This document shows, piece after piece, positions 16,279 to 25,672 of a stretch of DNA of 64,000 bases. The notes below the pieces were generated by a model. It was not told the origin of the DNA. It was given only the letters and a program-made list of their open reading frames with translations, and searched no databases. Location: assembly GCA_030428705.1 (NCBI GenBank), contig JAUIDI010000001.1, positions 744,001 through 808,000 of the forward strand, given 5' to 3'. How positions within the stretch are numbered: the first letter of the stretch is position 1; every line of letters begins with the position of its first letter. A program made the position numbers and the translations under genes. The DNA is from Bacteroidia bacterium. GTDB lineage: Bacteria > Bacteroidota > Bacteroidia > Flavobacteriales > Flavobacteriaceae.

Positions 16279-19200
16279 ATGCCTATTACTTTCATTGAAG
16301 ACAAAGAGTTTGACTTATCTGATAAAGACAATGAGGATTTATTGGGCACTAAGCCATATGCAGAAACATTGTTCGAGGTTATAATTGGTTCAACAGGAAA
16401 GCAAAATATTGGTTTGTTTGGAGGATGGGGAAGCGGCAAATCAACCATTATCAGAACTTTAGAGAAATTTATCGCCATTAATAATGAAGATAAAACAAAA
16501 GAAAAAATAGCCTTTTTTAAATATGACGCTTGGAAATATGCCAAAGATGATTTTCGAAGGAGTTTTTTGAAAAGCCTAAATTCAAGATTTTCCATTATTG
16601 ACGATAAAGAGCTAGAAAGACTATTATATAAAGATGTTACCATTGAAGACCCTACAAAATCTAAAGTACAAATCAGCTATGAAAAAATAGTTCCCTATAT
16701 AATTGGCGCACTACTTCTATTCCTAGGATACATATTGTTTTTATCAAAATTTAGTTCAAGTGAAAAATTCGCACTTTCCTTATTTTCAATTTTTTCGGGG
16801 CTAATATTTTCTCTTTCAAACAACATCTTTAGGGTAATACCATATACAACTAGAGAATCAAAATTGATTGAAGCAGAAAAGTTTGAAGAGACCTTCAACA
16901 GTATAACTAAGGAGATATTTGGCAAAAAAAGCCTATTGAGGAAACTAACTGATTTCGTAGCAGGTCGTAAGCAATATCAAAAAATGGTTATTGTCATCGA
17001 TAACTTGGATAGATGTGATAAAGAAAATCTTATGGTTACTCTTTCGTCTGTAAAAAATTTCTTAGAAAGTGAGAATGTGACTTTTGTGTTACCTGTCGAT
17101 GAAAATGGTGTTACAGCATTTTTAGATGGAAATACCGATGATGTTGATGAATATTTACGAAAGATTTTTCATCAGATAATTAGGCTTAAAAAGTTTACCC
17201 CACGGGAATTAGTTGATTTTACCAATGAGTTAAATAAAAAATATAGCCTAGGGCTTTCCAAGACTGGTATTAGACTAATATGTCAAGAGTTTACGACAAA
17301 CCCCAGAAAAATCATCCAATTCTTAAACAATCTTCAAACCGAAAGAGACTTAATCAAGCGGCAAATCGAACAAGAATATGTAAAGCTTGAATTTAATACT
17401 CAAGCAGATGATTTTTTGATAAAACTTTTGATAATAAAACAAGAATGGAATCATCTATACAAGATGCTCTTAGATGATGTAAACTTTTTGAAGAAGCTCA
17501 ACAATGCCTTAAGAAATAACGAGATTGAACAGAAAGGTAATACATTCATTTTAAGAAGCGGAAAAGAAGAATTTAGACTTAAAAGAGATGAAAAACGCTT
17601 TTTCAAAAGAAACAGGGATGTGCATTTCGAATATGTGGAACCCTTCATCCTCAATATTGACAGAAATAAAGATGTTCCAGATGAATTAATCGTATCAATT
17701 GAGAATGGTGAATTGGAACGCGCTCTAGAATTAATAGGAGTTGATGAAAAAAAGGGCATCCAAAAGAAACAGGTAAGGGTGCTTTTAGAACAAATGGAAT
17801 ATGTATTTGACTACAATAGCAACAAATTCGAAGATTATAACACTATTGCATTACCGATTTTGGAAATGTTAATTGGACTTTTTTACCTCGATCCTGTAAA
17901 AAAAGAAGTAAAGAAGAATATTAGAAACTATACTTTTATAAAAAGAATATTTTCAGACCCGAAGTTTACACGTCTTCTTCCAAACATTGTTGCGTTTAAG
18001 GAACTCTGCAATCTTACCAAATGGTTTTATTTTGATATAGAATATGAGATACCATATAATCGTCTATTTACTTTCCTAAACCGGTCTATTAAACCTGATA
18101 CCACAGTCGAAGGTATACATACTAAAATCAAAGATTTTATAAATACGTACAAAGAAAACCCTAATCTAATTAGTGGTTTTCAAAAACATATTGAAAGTAA
18201 GGTCCTAGATGATCCTAAGCTAATTTATCAGTATCCAACTTCTTCTGACGATATTGAGGTAGCCACCCATCTGTTTAGCTCCAAGTTTATTGACAAAATG
18301 TTAGAGAAGTTGAATGAAGGCAAAATAGAAGACAAAAAGGCAAAGAGAAGAGTTATTTCTTTAACAGAAAACTATATCGATGGGAAAATAGTTAAAGACC
18401 CTTTAGTAATCACAGAATTGGCGAACTATTATATATCTAGACTTTCTTCTGAATTTAATTTAAAGGCAACTAAGTCAAAAGGAATTTTTGAACTTGATTC
18501 GATTATCACCAAAGTAACTTATTTGTTGCCAAAATCTGACCTAGATACCATTAAGGTAGAAACGACATTGTTCGACAATATCTTACAAAGGTTTAAGCAG
18601 GAATACAACACTTCCCTATCAAAAATTGAGATATCTAAGTATATTAATTTTTTCAAAATGGTACTTGAATATATGTTTTTGGATAAAGATTTTTCAACGA
18701 ATGACAATATTGCCAAGTACTTTACTTTCTTTTTCTTAAAATCTGAATACAACGAATTGAGCTTAGGTATAAATGACCAAATATATAAGAGAGAAATCAA
18801 TCATTTTGGTCCAAATAGTTGGAGTTTTTTTGAATCGATAATTCAAAAGTTAAAAACTCATAAACGTTTTACTTATGTTGAAACGCTTCTATTAATGCTA
18901 AATAAAAGTACTAAAGAAAAAGGCTTGACCCAGCCCCAAAAAATTACGTTATCAGACTCCGTACTTGGCATGTTTTTGAATTACTGTGAAACTACGAGTT
19001 CTTCTCTAATCTCCTCAATGACCTCATGGTTTATACAACTAAACAAAAAGGATACTGATTTGATGGGCGGTTCAGTTGACAAGCTGGATTCATCAAATCT
19101 GCGTAAATATGTCTACAATATTCATAAACTTGATAAATCGGAAAATTACATTTTCAATTCTTTCAGTAAGTATTTACAGAGTCAAAATAATTACAAATCG

Positions 19201-19536
19201 TTTGAAAAATTCGTAAGATTCGTTTTTGAGAACCATACTCAGAACACTCAAAAGTATATGCTTCAAGATTTTTTCAAGGCAAAGAAATCATATGATTGGT
19301 TATTCTCAAGCAGAAAGTATATCCACAAAAGAGTATTCAACTCTCTTATTGATGAATATTTTCATGCTTACGATGGAATCAAAGACAATTCTAATTATCT
19401 AAAAAATTTATTGAGATTAAGAAGAAATGATTTGTACAACAGTCAAAAATCAAATGCAATAAGGTTGATAGAAAATTTAGAAAGGCCAACTAAAAGCCAT
19501 AGAAGAAAAATTAAACAAATAAAGAGCAAAATATAA
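16279..19536 (+). CDS. KAP-family membrane P-loop NTPase
   Basis: This 1085-residue protein has an N-terminal KAP NTPase domain: Walker A GGWGSGKST at 48-56 and Walker B MVIVIDNLDRC at about 236-246. Two transmembrane segments interrupt the domain near 138-185 (IIGALLLFLGYILFL and FALSLFSIFSGLIF), a hallmark of the family. The remaining 750 or so residues are helical, lysine-rich and of no recognised domain. KAP NTPases are membrane-bound and several have been linked to phage defence or exclusion. It is AT-rich and lies in an island with a nuclease and other NTPases, which supports such a role without proving it. Confidence 0.85.
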   Translation: MPITFIEDKEFDLSDKDNEDLLGTKPYAETLFEVIIGSTGKQNIGLFGGWGSGKSTIIRTLEKFIAINNEDKTKEKIAFFKYDAWKYAKDDFRRSFLKSLNSRFSIIDDKELERLLYKDVTIEDPTKSKVQISYEKIVPYIIGALLLFLGYILFLSKFSSSEKFALSLFSIFSGLIFSLSNNIFRVIPYTTRESKLIEAEKFEETFNSITKEIFGKKSLLRKLTDFVAGRKQYQKMVIVIDNLDRCDKENLMVTLSSVKNFLESENVTFVLPVDENGVTAFLDGNTDDVDEYLRKIFHQIIRLKKFTPRELVDFTNELNKKYSLGLSKTGIRLICQEFTTNPRKIIQFLNNLQTERDLIKRQIEQEYVKLEFNTQADDFLIKLLIIKQEWNHLYKMLLDDVNFLKKLNNALRNNEIEQKGNTFILRSGKEEFRLKRDEKRFFKRNRDVHFEYVEPFILNIDRNKDVPDELIVSIENGELERALELIGVDEKKGIQKKQVRVLLEQMEYVFDYNSNKFEDYNTIALPILEMLIGLFYLDPVKKEVKKNIRNYTFIKRIFSDPKFTRLLPNIVAFKELCNLTKWFYFDIEYEIPYNRLFTFLNRSIKPDTTVEGIHTKIKDFINTYKENPNLISGFQKHIESKVLDDPKLIYQYPTSSDDIEVATHLFSSKFIDKMLEKLNEGKIEDKKAKRRVISLTENYIDGKIVKDPLVITELANYYISRLSSEFNLKATKSKGIFELDSIITKVTYLLPKSDLDTIKVETTLFDNILQRFKQEYNTSLSKIEISKYINFFKMVLEYMFLDKDFSTNDNIAKYFTFFFLKSEYNELSLGINDQIYKREINHFGPNSWSFFESIIQKLKTHKRFTYVETLLLMLNKSTKEKGLTQPQKITLSDSVLGMFLNYCETTSSSLISSMTSWFIQLNKKDTDLMGGSVDKLDSSNLRKYVYNIHKLDKSENYIFNSFSKYLQSQNNYKSFEKFVRFVFENHTQNTQKYMLQDFFKAKKSYDWLFSSRKYIHKRVFNSLIDEYFHAYDGIKDNSNYLKNLLRLRRNDLYNSQKSNAIRLIENLERPTKSHRRKIKQIKSKI

Positions 19537-19552
19537 ATTAGAACCTTTAATT

Positions 19553-19674
19553 CCATTCCACACACATTACACTCCTCGCCTATACCTTTGCTAGACTCAG
19601 GATAGGCTCGGTCGTATAATAAGTGTTCCATTAACTTTTGTGAAGAAACTTTTTTAGAAGAAAAATTTGCAGGA
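19553..19674 (+). repeat. Left copy of the direct repeat flanking the ATPase operon
   Basis: The copy begins CCATTCCACACACATTACAC at 19553, passes a segment with TCGTATAATAAGTGTT, and ends with CTTTTTTAGAAGAAAAATTTG. The same ordered blocks recur at 24152-24304 beyond the two ATPase genes. The 23-base opening block matches at 22 of 23 positions. The surrounding 450-base gap (19537-19986) otherwise contains only the palindromes described separately and no convincing gene. Confidence 0.7.
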
Positions 19675-19842
19675 AAATCGTCGAAGAAATCTTTGCTTTA
19701 CCCAAGCAAAGTTACATAACGCAGAACATTATGATACATTTTGTATTATTGGTTTAGCCAGTGGCTGAAGCAATAATCAAGAAAGATGATGCGGCTGCCA
19801 TTATACCTTATAGGTTAAATCAAAAACGTATGTCATAATTCT

Positions 19843-19911
19843 ATTACGTACGTAATATTTTAAAAGATTGAGAATCTTTTAAAATTTAGCGAGTTAATGC
19901 GGCTGTAAATC
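19843..19911. repeat. Two adjacent perfect palindromes plus a motif shared with 14.66 kb
   Basis: ATTACGTACGTAAT (19843-19856) is a perfect palindrome. It is followed directly by a perfect 13-bp stem, ATTTTAAAAGATT with its complement around a GAG loop (19857-19885). Just after it, TTAATGCGGCTGTAAATC (19894-19911) resembles TTAACGGCTGTAGATC at 14659-14674, which also follows palindromic DNA. The pair therefore brackets the nuclease and KAP genes. The hairpin could also act as a terminator for the ATPase operon on the - strand, whose stop is about 100 bases away. Confidence 0.5.
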
Positions 19912-19986
19912 GTACAACCATATAGAAGCCAACGCTTCATCTCACCGCCAAAAGCAATCACCCTTAGCATAGTTTAAATACTCTTT

Positions 19987-22827
19987 TTACTCATACTTAT
20001 TTCGCATAATTTCAATTTCCTCTATTATTTCAGTTACTGTTTCTTCTAATTCATCTCCCATTCTTAAAAATTCATTTGGATATTCATCTTGCATATAAAA
20101 TACCAAGGCGTACCAAATGGGCTTAAGTTTGTCTTTAATATTGTTTTCTTTCGAAGTATCACAAACAAAGTAATTGTATAAAAACTTGTATTGACTTTTA
20201 GCAATTAATAAATAAAGAAAATCATTAAAATATTCTAAGTATTCGTTGGTGTATTTTTCATCGAATAAAAACTCTTCCGCTATTAATTTTGCTTTATCAA
20301 AATTGTTGTTCCACAATAAAGTTTTAGCATAGGTCAAGCGAGAAGCTTCGTTATTATCAACCAAGTAAGATTTTTGAGATAATTCTAATGCTTTATTTTT
20401 ATTAATTCCATCACAATAATAATAGTAAGATAAATTGTTCATGGCTGTAGGACTCCCTTTTTCACTTGCCATCAAATAATATTTTTCCGCCTTTTTGAGA
20501 TCCTTTAACTCGTACTCATAAAAAAGCCCTAAACCTAGCATAGAATCTTCACTTCCATTTTTTATACCTTCCAAATAATATTTTTCTGCTTTTGCATAGT
20601 CATTTAATTCAAAATGATAAAGCTCCGCCAGATAATCATTTGCTTCAATATTTCCGTTTTCGATAGCCAGTAAATAATATTCTTCTGCCTTCAAATAATC
20701 ACCTAAATCTCGATCATATAAAGCAGCCAGAAAAAAATACGCTTCATCATTCCCTTTTTTAATAGCTTTTTTTAAATATTTTTCTGCTTTTTCATAATCC
20801 TTTAATTTTGTTCTAGACATTATACCCAGGCCGAGCATTGCCAATTTGCTGTAGCTTCCTTTTGTCTTTAGATAGTATTTTTCCGCTTTTTCAAAATCTT
20901 CTAATTTTGAGTCATATAAATAAGCCAAAAGAAGAGATGCTTCTTCAATCCTTTTTTCGATACTCATTAAAAAGTATTCTTCTGCTTTAGAATAGTTTTT
21001 TAGCTTATCTTCATAAAGCATTCCTAGACTAAGATGAGCAGCATCTACACCATTTTTAGTGGCCAATAAATAATATTTTTCAGCATTTCCATAATCCTTA
21101 ATTTTATCTTCATAAAAATAACCTATCGAGAAAAATGAACTTGGATCTTCTTTTTCTACTGCTTTGGAAAAATACTCATCAGCTTTTTCAAAATCCTTAT
21201 TCACCTCATAGTACAGTTCCGCTAAATTGATAAGAGAACTATAATTCCCTGCATCAAAAGCTTTTAAGTAATATTCTTCTGCTTTTGGAAAGTTGTTTAA
21301 TTTGTAATAGCAGAAACCAATAAGGTATTCGGCGCCTTTTTTAATTTTTAAATACAGATTTAGAGCTAATCTGAATTCATTCTTAAATAGAAAGTGTTCT
21401 GCTTTATCAATCATTTCAATCATAGAATCCGATAGTTGGTGGGCAAATTCACTATTCTTATTATTTAAAAAATCACGAGTAACTTTAATTAATTCATCTT
21501 GGCTTTTATATGGCAAGGTTTTGGTTGATGCAAGAGCTTCTGTTAAATAATAGGCACCACTGGTATCGTATGTGCCAGTTTTTAATAATCCAATGTGATG
21601 TTTAGTACGTTCAATTAGTTCATTAGCATCACACCATTCTTCTAAAAAACGAACAAGCCATAAAACTTTTCGTTTATCACCTTTGCGCCCATGCCTCATT
21701 AAATACCAAATATTAAAAAAGCGTTCACTAATTTGATAAAAGTGATTTTTGTTATTTGTCAGCTTCTTTATAATAATTTCATTTTTTTCCATTTGATAAA
21801 GTTGCGCCGAAACGGATTTGCTTACAATCCTAGTTTTTTGGGAAATCTCGCTTACATTTATAGCATCCCAAGCAAAGGCTAAGGCTTCAACAATTTCTTG
21901 TTGTTGTGGAGGTAAATCATCCATACGATGTTTATATAAAGGTGTTACTCTATCTAATATGGCCTCCAAATCAGAAAAGGTGCTTCCTTGTTTCTGGTCA
22001 ATAAAGATTTCAAATAATAGCACAATCGTACGAATTACACCACCTGTCACCCTTCGTAGAGCTTCAATTTTGCCAGATTGGTTTTCAATAATATATTTAA
22101 CATTATCAAGATTATAGGTGTCAGCTAGTTTGGATAGTAATTCTATAGTCTCCAGTTTGTCCAAACCAGATAATCTAGTAATTTTAAAAAAATCATAGAA
22201 TGGGTGCTTACTATCATAAAAGGCCTCTAGAACTGTTGATGATGCACCAAAAATCCTGAAATTAATGCTGGTCTGTAATACTGTTCTAAGCCGTTGGATT
22301 TCTTGACCGTTGAATTTTAAAAAAATATCACCGAAATTGTCGATAAATAAAATTAGTTTTTTACCAGCTTCTTCTAATCTAACATTAAGTAAATTAAATA
22401 TTGCATATTCATATTCCTCGTCCGATGAATAGTTGGGGAAACTACTATCCATTTCATCATAAAGACCAATGAATTTTTGGTTTTTTTCTTCGAGGAGCAT
22501 AGCTATTCGCTCCCATAACTTATAGAGTTTTCGAATACTATATTCTTCTTCATTGAAAACAACAGGTATGAGCCAGGGGCTTAGATTTTCATCGTTTTCA
22601 ATTTCATAACCCAAACGAAGCAGAAGAGTAGTTTTTCCCATTCCTCTTTTACCTTCAATCAAATAATGTTGTTCGGGCGAATTCATTTTAGCTTCCTTAA
22701 TATCTGCGAATAGTCTTTGAAAAGTTTTTTGTCTAACAACAAAGCTTTCAATTAGCTGTTCTTTTGTTTGGTTATCAGGGTTGTAAATGAAATCTATTGT
22801 TGGCTTTTGATTTTGTTTTGTTAACAT
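19987..22827 (-). CDS. STAND-type archaeal-like ATPase with winged helix and Sel1/TPR array
   Basis: The 946-residue protein has three parts. An ATPase domain has Walker A GKRGMGKTT at 59-67 and Walker B LILFIDNFGD near 160. A winged-helix region follows (VSEISQKTRIVSKSVSAQLY, ending FFNIWYLMRHG), as in archaeal-type ATPases of the STAND group. A C-terminal array has nine or more Sel1/TPR-like repeats of about 33-36 residues, each with KAEKYYL or a close variant. This layout, NTPase switch plus repeat sensor, is that of signal-activated STAND proteins, several of which detect phage. No N-terminal effector domain is visible. It is the second gene of a two-gene operon. Confidence 0.82.
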   Translation of the reverse strand: MLTKQNQKPTIDFIYNPDNQTKEQLIESFVVRQKTFQRLFADIKEAKMNSPEQHYLIEGKRGMGKTTLLLRLGYEIENDENLSPWLIPVVFNEEEYSIRKLYKLWERIAMLLEEKNQKFIGLYDEMDSSFPNYSSDEEYEYAIFNLLNVRLEEAGKKLILFIDNFGDIFLKFNGQEIQRLRTVLQTSINFRIFGASSTVLEAFYDSKHPFYDFFKITRLSGLDKLETIELLSKLADTYNLDNVKYIIENQSGKIEALRRVTGGVIRTIVLLFEIFIDQKQGSTFSDLEAILDRVTPLYKHRMDDLPPQQQEIVEALAFAWDAINVSEISQKTRIVSKSVSAQLYQMEKNEIIIKKLTNNKNHFYQISERFFNIWYLMRHGRKGDKRKVLWLVRFLEEWCDANELIERTKHHIGLLKTGTYDTSGAYYLTEALASTKTLPYKSQDELIKVTRDFLNNKNSEFAHQLSDSMIEMIDKAEHFLFKNEFRLALNLYLKIKKGAEYLIGFCYYKLNNFPKAEEYYLKAFDAGNYSSLINLAELYYEVNKDFEKADEYFSKAVEKEDPSSFFSIGYFYEDKIKDYGNAEKYYLLATKNGVDAAHLSLGMLYEDKLKNYSKAEEYFLMSIEKRIEEASLLLAYLYDSKLEDFEKAEKYYLKTKGSYSKLAMLGLGIMSRTKLKDYEKAEKYLKKAIKKGNDEAYFFLAALYDRDLGDYLKAEEYYLLAIENGNIEANDYLAELYHFELNDYAKAEKYYLEGIKNGSEDSMLGLGLFYEYELKDLKKAEKYYLMASEKGSPTAMNNLSYYYYCDGINKNKALELSQKSYLVDNNEASRLTYAKTLLWNNNFDKAKLIAEEFLFDEKYTNEYLEYFNDFLYLLIAKSQYKFLYNYFVCDTSKENNIKDKLKPIWYALVFYMQDEYPNEFLRMGDELEETVTEIIEEIEIMRNKYE

Positions 22828-22849
22828 TGCTAAAGTTTTTCTAAATAGT

Positions 22850-24019
22850 TTAGTTTCGGATATATTTATTCCACCACAATCTTAAAATCGGAGAGTTAAA
22901 AGAATAGTTTTCGTCTCTCAGATTGATATAACCATCATATTCTAGAGACTCAATTATTGAGTCCAAGCGTTGTCTTGCGATATCTTTTTCAAGACATGAA
23001 AAAAGTTCATTTCTTTGGATTTCTCTTTTTTCAGCAATAAGGTTTAATATTTTCAAGGCTGAATCATAATCCTCGCTTAAAAAAGCATCATTAAGACGAT
23101 TATAGTAACTATCAAAATGAATATTATTACGTCTATTACAAATTTTATCAAAAGCTATTTCAACAATCTTGGAAGTAATTTTCTTCTGACTAGAATCGAA
23201 TATATCAACCAATTCTTGAATTGAAAGTTGGATGAAAAATGGCATCATCCAGCTTATTTTCTTTAATAAATATTCTATGGCGCCCGTCTGGAAAGGCACA
23301 TTTGCTGCCTGAAGTAATCTCTTTGCAAATAACTTCCCTTCCTCTAAAGATAAAGGAGGTACTTCAACTTGATTAAGATCGTTAATTGATTCAGGCGTAC
23401 TTAACTTATTTACTATGGCTGGCAGTCCAATGGACCCAGTGTATATGAACTGAATCCCTCCAGCAGATTTTTGTCTTATTGTTCGGTTAAGTTTCAGAAA
23501 CCTAACAGCTTCAACAAGCCCATATTTCTGATTAATATTTTCGACGGTACTTGGAAACTCGTCTATCATAATGACAATGTGAATACCTTCACGATCTAGC
23601 TTTGACATTAATTCAAGAAAAACATCAGAATAGAGTTCGTTCTTTGCATCATGAAGCTCCAGTTCAACTCCAAAAGCACCTATTTTTTTTACTTTTCCAG
23701 TAATCATGTCGAGAATACTTTTAGACTTCTCAGATAATTTTACTTTTTCACTTACTGCTTCACTATTCAAAAGAGCATCAAATAATCTTTTAAAGAATAA
23801 CTCCGAACTATCAATTGCCTCTGTAGGTAAATAGATGAAAGCATACCCTTCTCTCGGATTGTCCCTTAAATAATACATGATTGAAGTTTTGCCCACCCTT
23901 CTTGGTGCAGCCATAAAAATATTACTTCCGGCATCTAACCTTCTATATATTAAATTGACAATCGATTCCCTTTGAAAAAAGTCTGTCCCACTTACGGGTT
24001 GTCCTACAATATTTCTCAT
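22850..24019 (-). CDS. Archaeal-type ATPase (ATPase_2-like), partner of the TPR ATPase
   Basis: This 389-residue protein has Walker A APRRVGKTS at 38-46, Walker B IVIMIDEFP, and a C-terminal winged-helix end (YSFNSPILRLWWNKYI) typical of archaeal-like P-loop ATPases of the STAND/MNS group. It lies upstream of the TPR ATPase in the same direction with a 22-bp gap and has its own strong promoter. The two related but unequal ATPases probably act together. One may sense or scaffold through its repeats while the other switches. The effector, if this is a defence pair, is not obvious. Confidence 0.82.
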   Translation of the reverse strand: MRNIVGQPVSGTDFFQRESIVNLIYRRLDAGSNIFMAAPRRVGKTSIMYYLRDNPREGYAFIYLPTEAIDSSELFFKRLFDALLNSEAVSEKVKLSEKSKSILDMITGKVKKIGAFGVELELHDAKNELYSDVFLELMSKLDREGIHIVIMIDEFPSTVENINQKYGLVEAVRFLKLNRTIRQKSAGGIQFIYTGSIGLPAIVNKLSTPESINDLNQVEVPPLSLEEGKLFAKRLLQAANVPFQTGAIEYLLKKISWMMPFFIQLSIQELVDIFDSSQKKITSKIVEIAFDKICNRRNNIHFDSYYNRLNDAFLSEDYDSALKILNLIAEKREIQRNELFSCLEKDIARQRLDSIIESLEYDGYINLRDENYSFNSPILRLWWNKYIRN

Positions 24020-24047
24020 GTCTTAACTATAAATAATTTGTCATGTC

Positions 24048-24079
24048 AAATATATATAACTATAAAATAATAGTCAAAT
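24048..24079 (-). promoter_or_regulatory. Bacteroidota-type promoter of the paired ATPase operon
   Basis: Read on the - strand, TTTG is followed after exactly 20 bases by TATATTTG, a full match to the TTTG-N(17-23)-TAnnTTTG promoter known in Bacteroidota. It lies 29 bases upstream of the ATPase start codon. Copies of AACTATAAA in both orientations surround it (for example 24056-24067 and the inverted TTTATAGTT near 24110), which may be an operator. Confidence 0.78.
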
Positions 24080-24151
24080 TTTTAACTAATTTTTTATAGT
24101 TAATTTAGAATGTTGATAATAAGCATTTTAGCAATAAAAATATAATTATTG

Positions 24152-24304
24152 CCATTCCACACACATAACACTCCCCTTGTACCTCGGGTCGTGTAATAAG
24201 TGTTTATTCATTACTTGTTAATTGTTTTTTAAAGGTATTCATGAACCTCGTTCCTCGGTTTCATTACCTTTTTCAGAGAGAGTTTTTAGAAGAAAAATAT
24301 GAGG
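24152..24304 (+). repeat. Right copy of the direct repeat, interrupted by a MITE-type end
   Basis: This copy repeats the left one: CCATTCCACACACATAACAC at 24152, then GTCGTGTAATAAGTGTT, then CATTACCTTTTTCAGAG and GTTTTTAGAAGAAAAATATG. Between the last two blocks lies ATTGTTTTTTAAAGG...ATTCATGAA (24221-24245), which matches the end of the 15.8-kb MITE. With the left copy it exactly brackets the two-ATPase operon. The 290-base gap contains this repeat and the promoter, and no gene. Confidence 0.7.
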
Positions 24305-24309
24305 ACGAA

Positions 24310-25491
24310 CTATTCTTTAGCAAATGCAGGTATTACGATTTCAAAAACGGGTTTCATGATTTTGTCATCATCCCTGTCGTAACCCGAGATGATAATCGTT
24401 AAGTCAAGTTCTTCTACTACCATAACACGCTGTCCACCACCTCCCCAAGCCAATGTTGCATCATAGCTTTTGCTGCCAATCTTTACAGGTGTGTAGTACC
24501 AAAAATAGCCATAAAGATAATTTTTGGGCATCCAATCTATTGTAGGTCTTACGATACCACGGGTAGCTTTTTCTAGATAAGCTGCAGAAATGAACTGTTT
24601 TCCATTCAATTTACCCTTGTTTTGCACCAAATGCCCAAATTTAAGCATGTCACGAGATATAATACTGGCCTGCCATCCTGCTTGCGGTAATCCGCTTACG
24701 TGTTTTGACCATTTATAATCGGTAATACCGAGCTTATCAAGGAATTCCCTTTTAATAAAAGCCTCGGCTGATCCCGGTACCACAGCGTCAATCACGGTCA
24801 TCACCATCATGGGATTAAAATTTCCGTACAGGTAAGTTTGAGACTCATCGGTAATGGGTTCGGAGTATTCAAGTAACGTCTGCACGAGCCCCTGCCCTTT
24901 CAAACGAACAGAATCATTTTCAATTTCTTTCCATTTTTCTGTGTCGATCGTCAATCCTCCATGCATGGTCAATGCCTTATGAAGTGTTATTTTTTCAGCT
25001 CCTTGCGTGAATTTTTTAGGGTCTAAATCTTTCAAGAAATGAATCAAGGGTCTGTCGAGATCATCCATGCTCAAATATCCCATTTGAATGGCCCTTCCTA
25101 ACACCAAACTGGTATACCCTTTTACTGCTGAGGCCTGTCCGTGCGGTAAATTGACACGACCCTTGTTGTAGTAAGATTCAAATACCAATTTGTTCTTATG
25201 TGAAATAAGTAGCGCATCGTAATTACCATATTTACCTTCAAAAATCTCTTGGGAGACTTTTATAATTGAGTTTTTGTCACGCTCGGAAACCTTTAACTTA
25301 CCAACGGATACACCGTCATTCCGTTTTGTAGGTTTTACACTGATGTAGGGTTTTTTCAAAAGTGGAAGGTCTCGAAAAGACATACCCATTTCCGCGTCAG
25401 TTGCCTCGGCAGAGACGCTATTTTCCTGTGTAAAACCTACGTTCATTAGTGCTAGAACAATTATTAATAGTACTCCTGTTTTGTTTTTCAT
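24310..25491 (-). CDS. Serine hydrolase of the class C beta-lactamase/esterase family
   Basis: From the ATG at 25491 the protein has 393 residues with a signal peptide (MKNKTGVLLIIVLALMNVGF). The beta-lactamase-fold motifs are SAVK (Ser-x-x-Lys) in QASAVKGYTSL, YGN in LYGNFNPMM, and a WGGGGQR segment in place of the third (KTG) motif. Members hydrolyse esters, peptides or amides and few are true lactamases. It is divergent from a histidine kinase/response regulator pair, which may control it. Confidence 0.85.
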   Translation of the reverse strand: MKNKTGVLLIIVLALMNVGFTQENSVSAEATDAEMGMSFRDLPLLKKPYISVKPTKRNDGVSVGKLKVSERDKNSIIKVSQEIFEGKYGNYDALLISHKNKLVFESYYNKGRVNLPHGQASAVKGYTSLVLGRAIQMGYLSMDDLDRPLIHFLKDLDPKKFTQGAEKITLHKALTMHGGLTIDTEKWKEIENDSVRLKGQGLVQTLLEYSEPITDESQTYLYGNFNPMMVMTVIDAVVPGSAEAFIKREFLDKLGITDYKWSKHVSGLPQAGWQASIISRDMLKFGHLVQNKGKLNGKQFISAAYLEKATRGIVRPTIDWMPKNYLYGYFWYYTPVKIGSKSYDATLAWGGGGQRVMVVEELDLTIIISGYDRDDDKIMKPVFEIVIPAFAKE

Positions 25492-25618
25492 CGTTTTATT
25501 ATTTATTACTGCTGGATAAAAGTATCGACTAAACAATATCAGGATATAGTAAACGGGATAAGCATGGAAATTAAATGATTAAATCACTTCATCATTGATA
25601 TAGGCCTTTTGTAAGAAA

Positions 25619-25652
25619 TTGTGAAAGTTTGTGCTCGAACGCTGTACTTTTG
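25619..25652 (+). promoter_or_regulatory. Promoter of the LytS/LytTR pair
   Basis: TACTTTTG at 25645-25652 matches the TAnnTTTG element exactly, with TTG at 25619-25621 after a 23-base spacer. The start codon at 25673 is preceded by AAAGGAG, a Shine-Dalgarno-like stretch that is uncommon in this window. Confidence 0.65.
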
Positions 25653-25672
25653 TCCCTTAACTAAAGGAGTTC

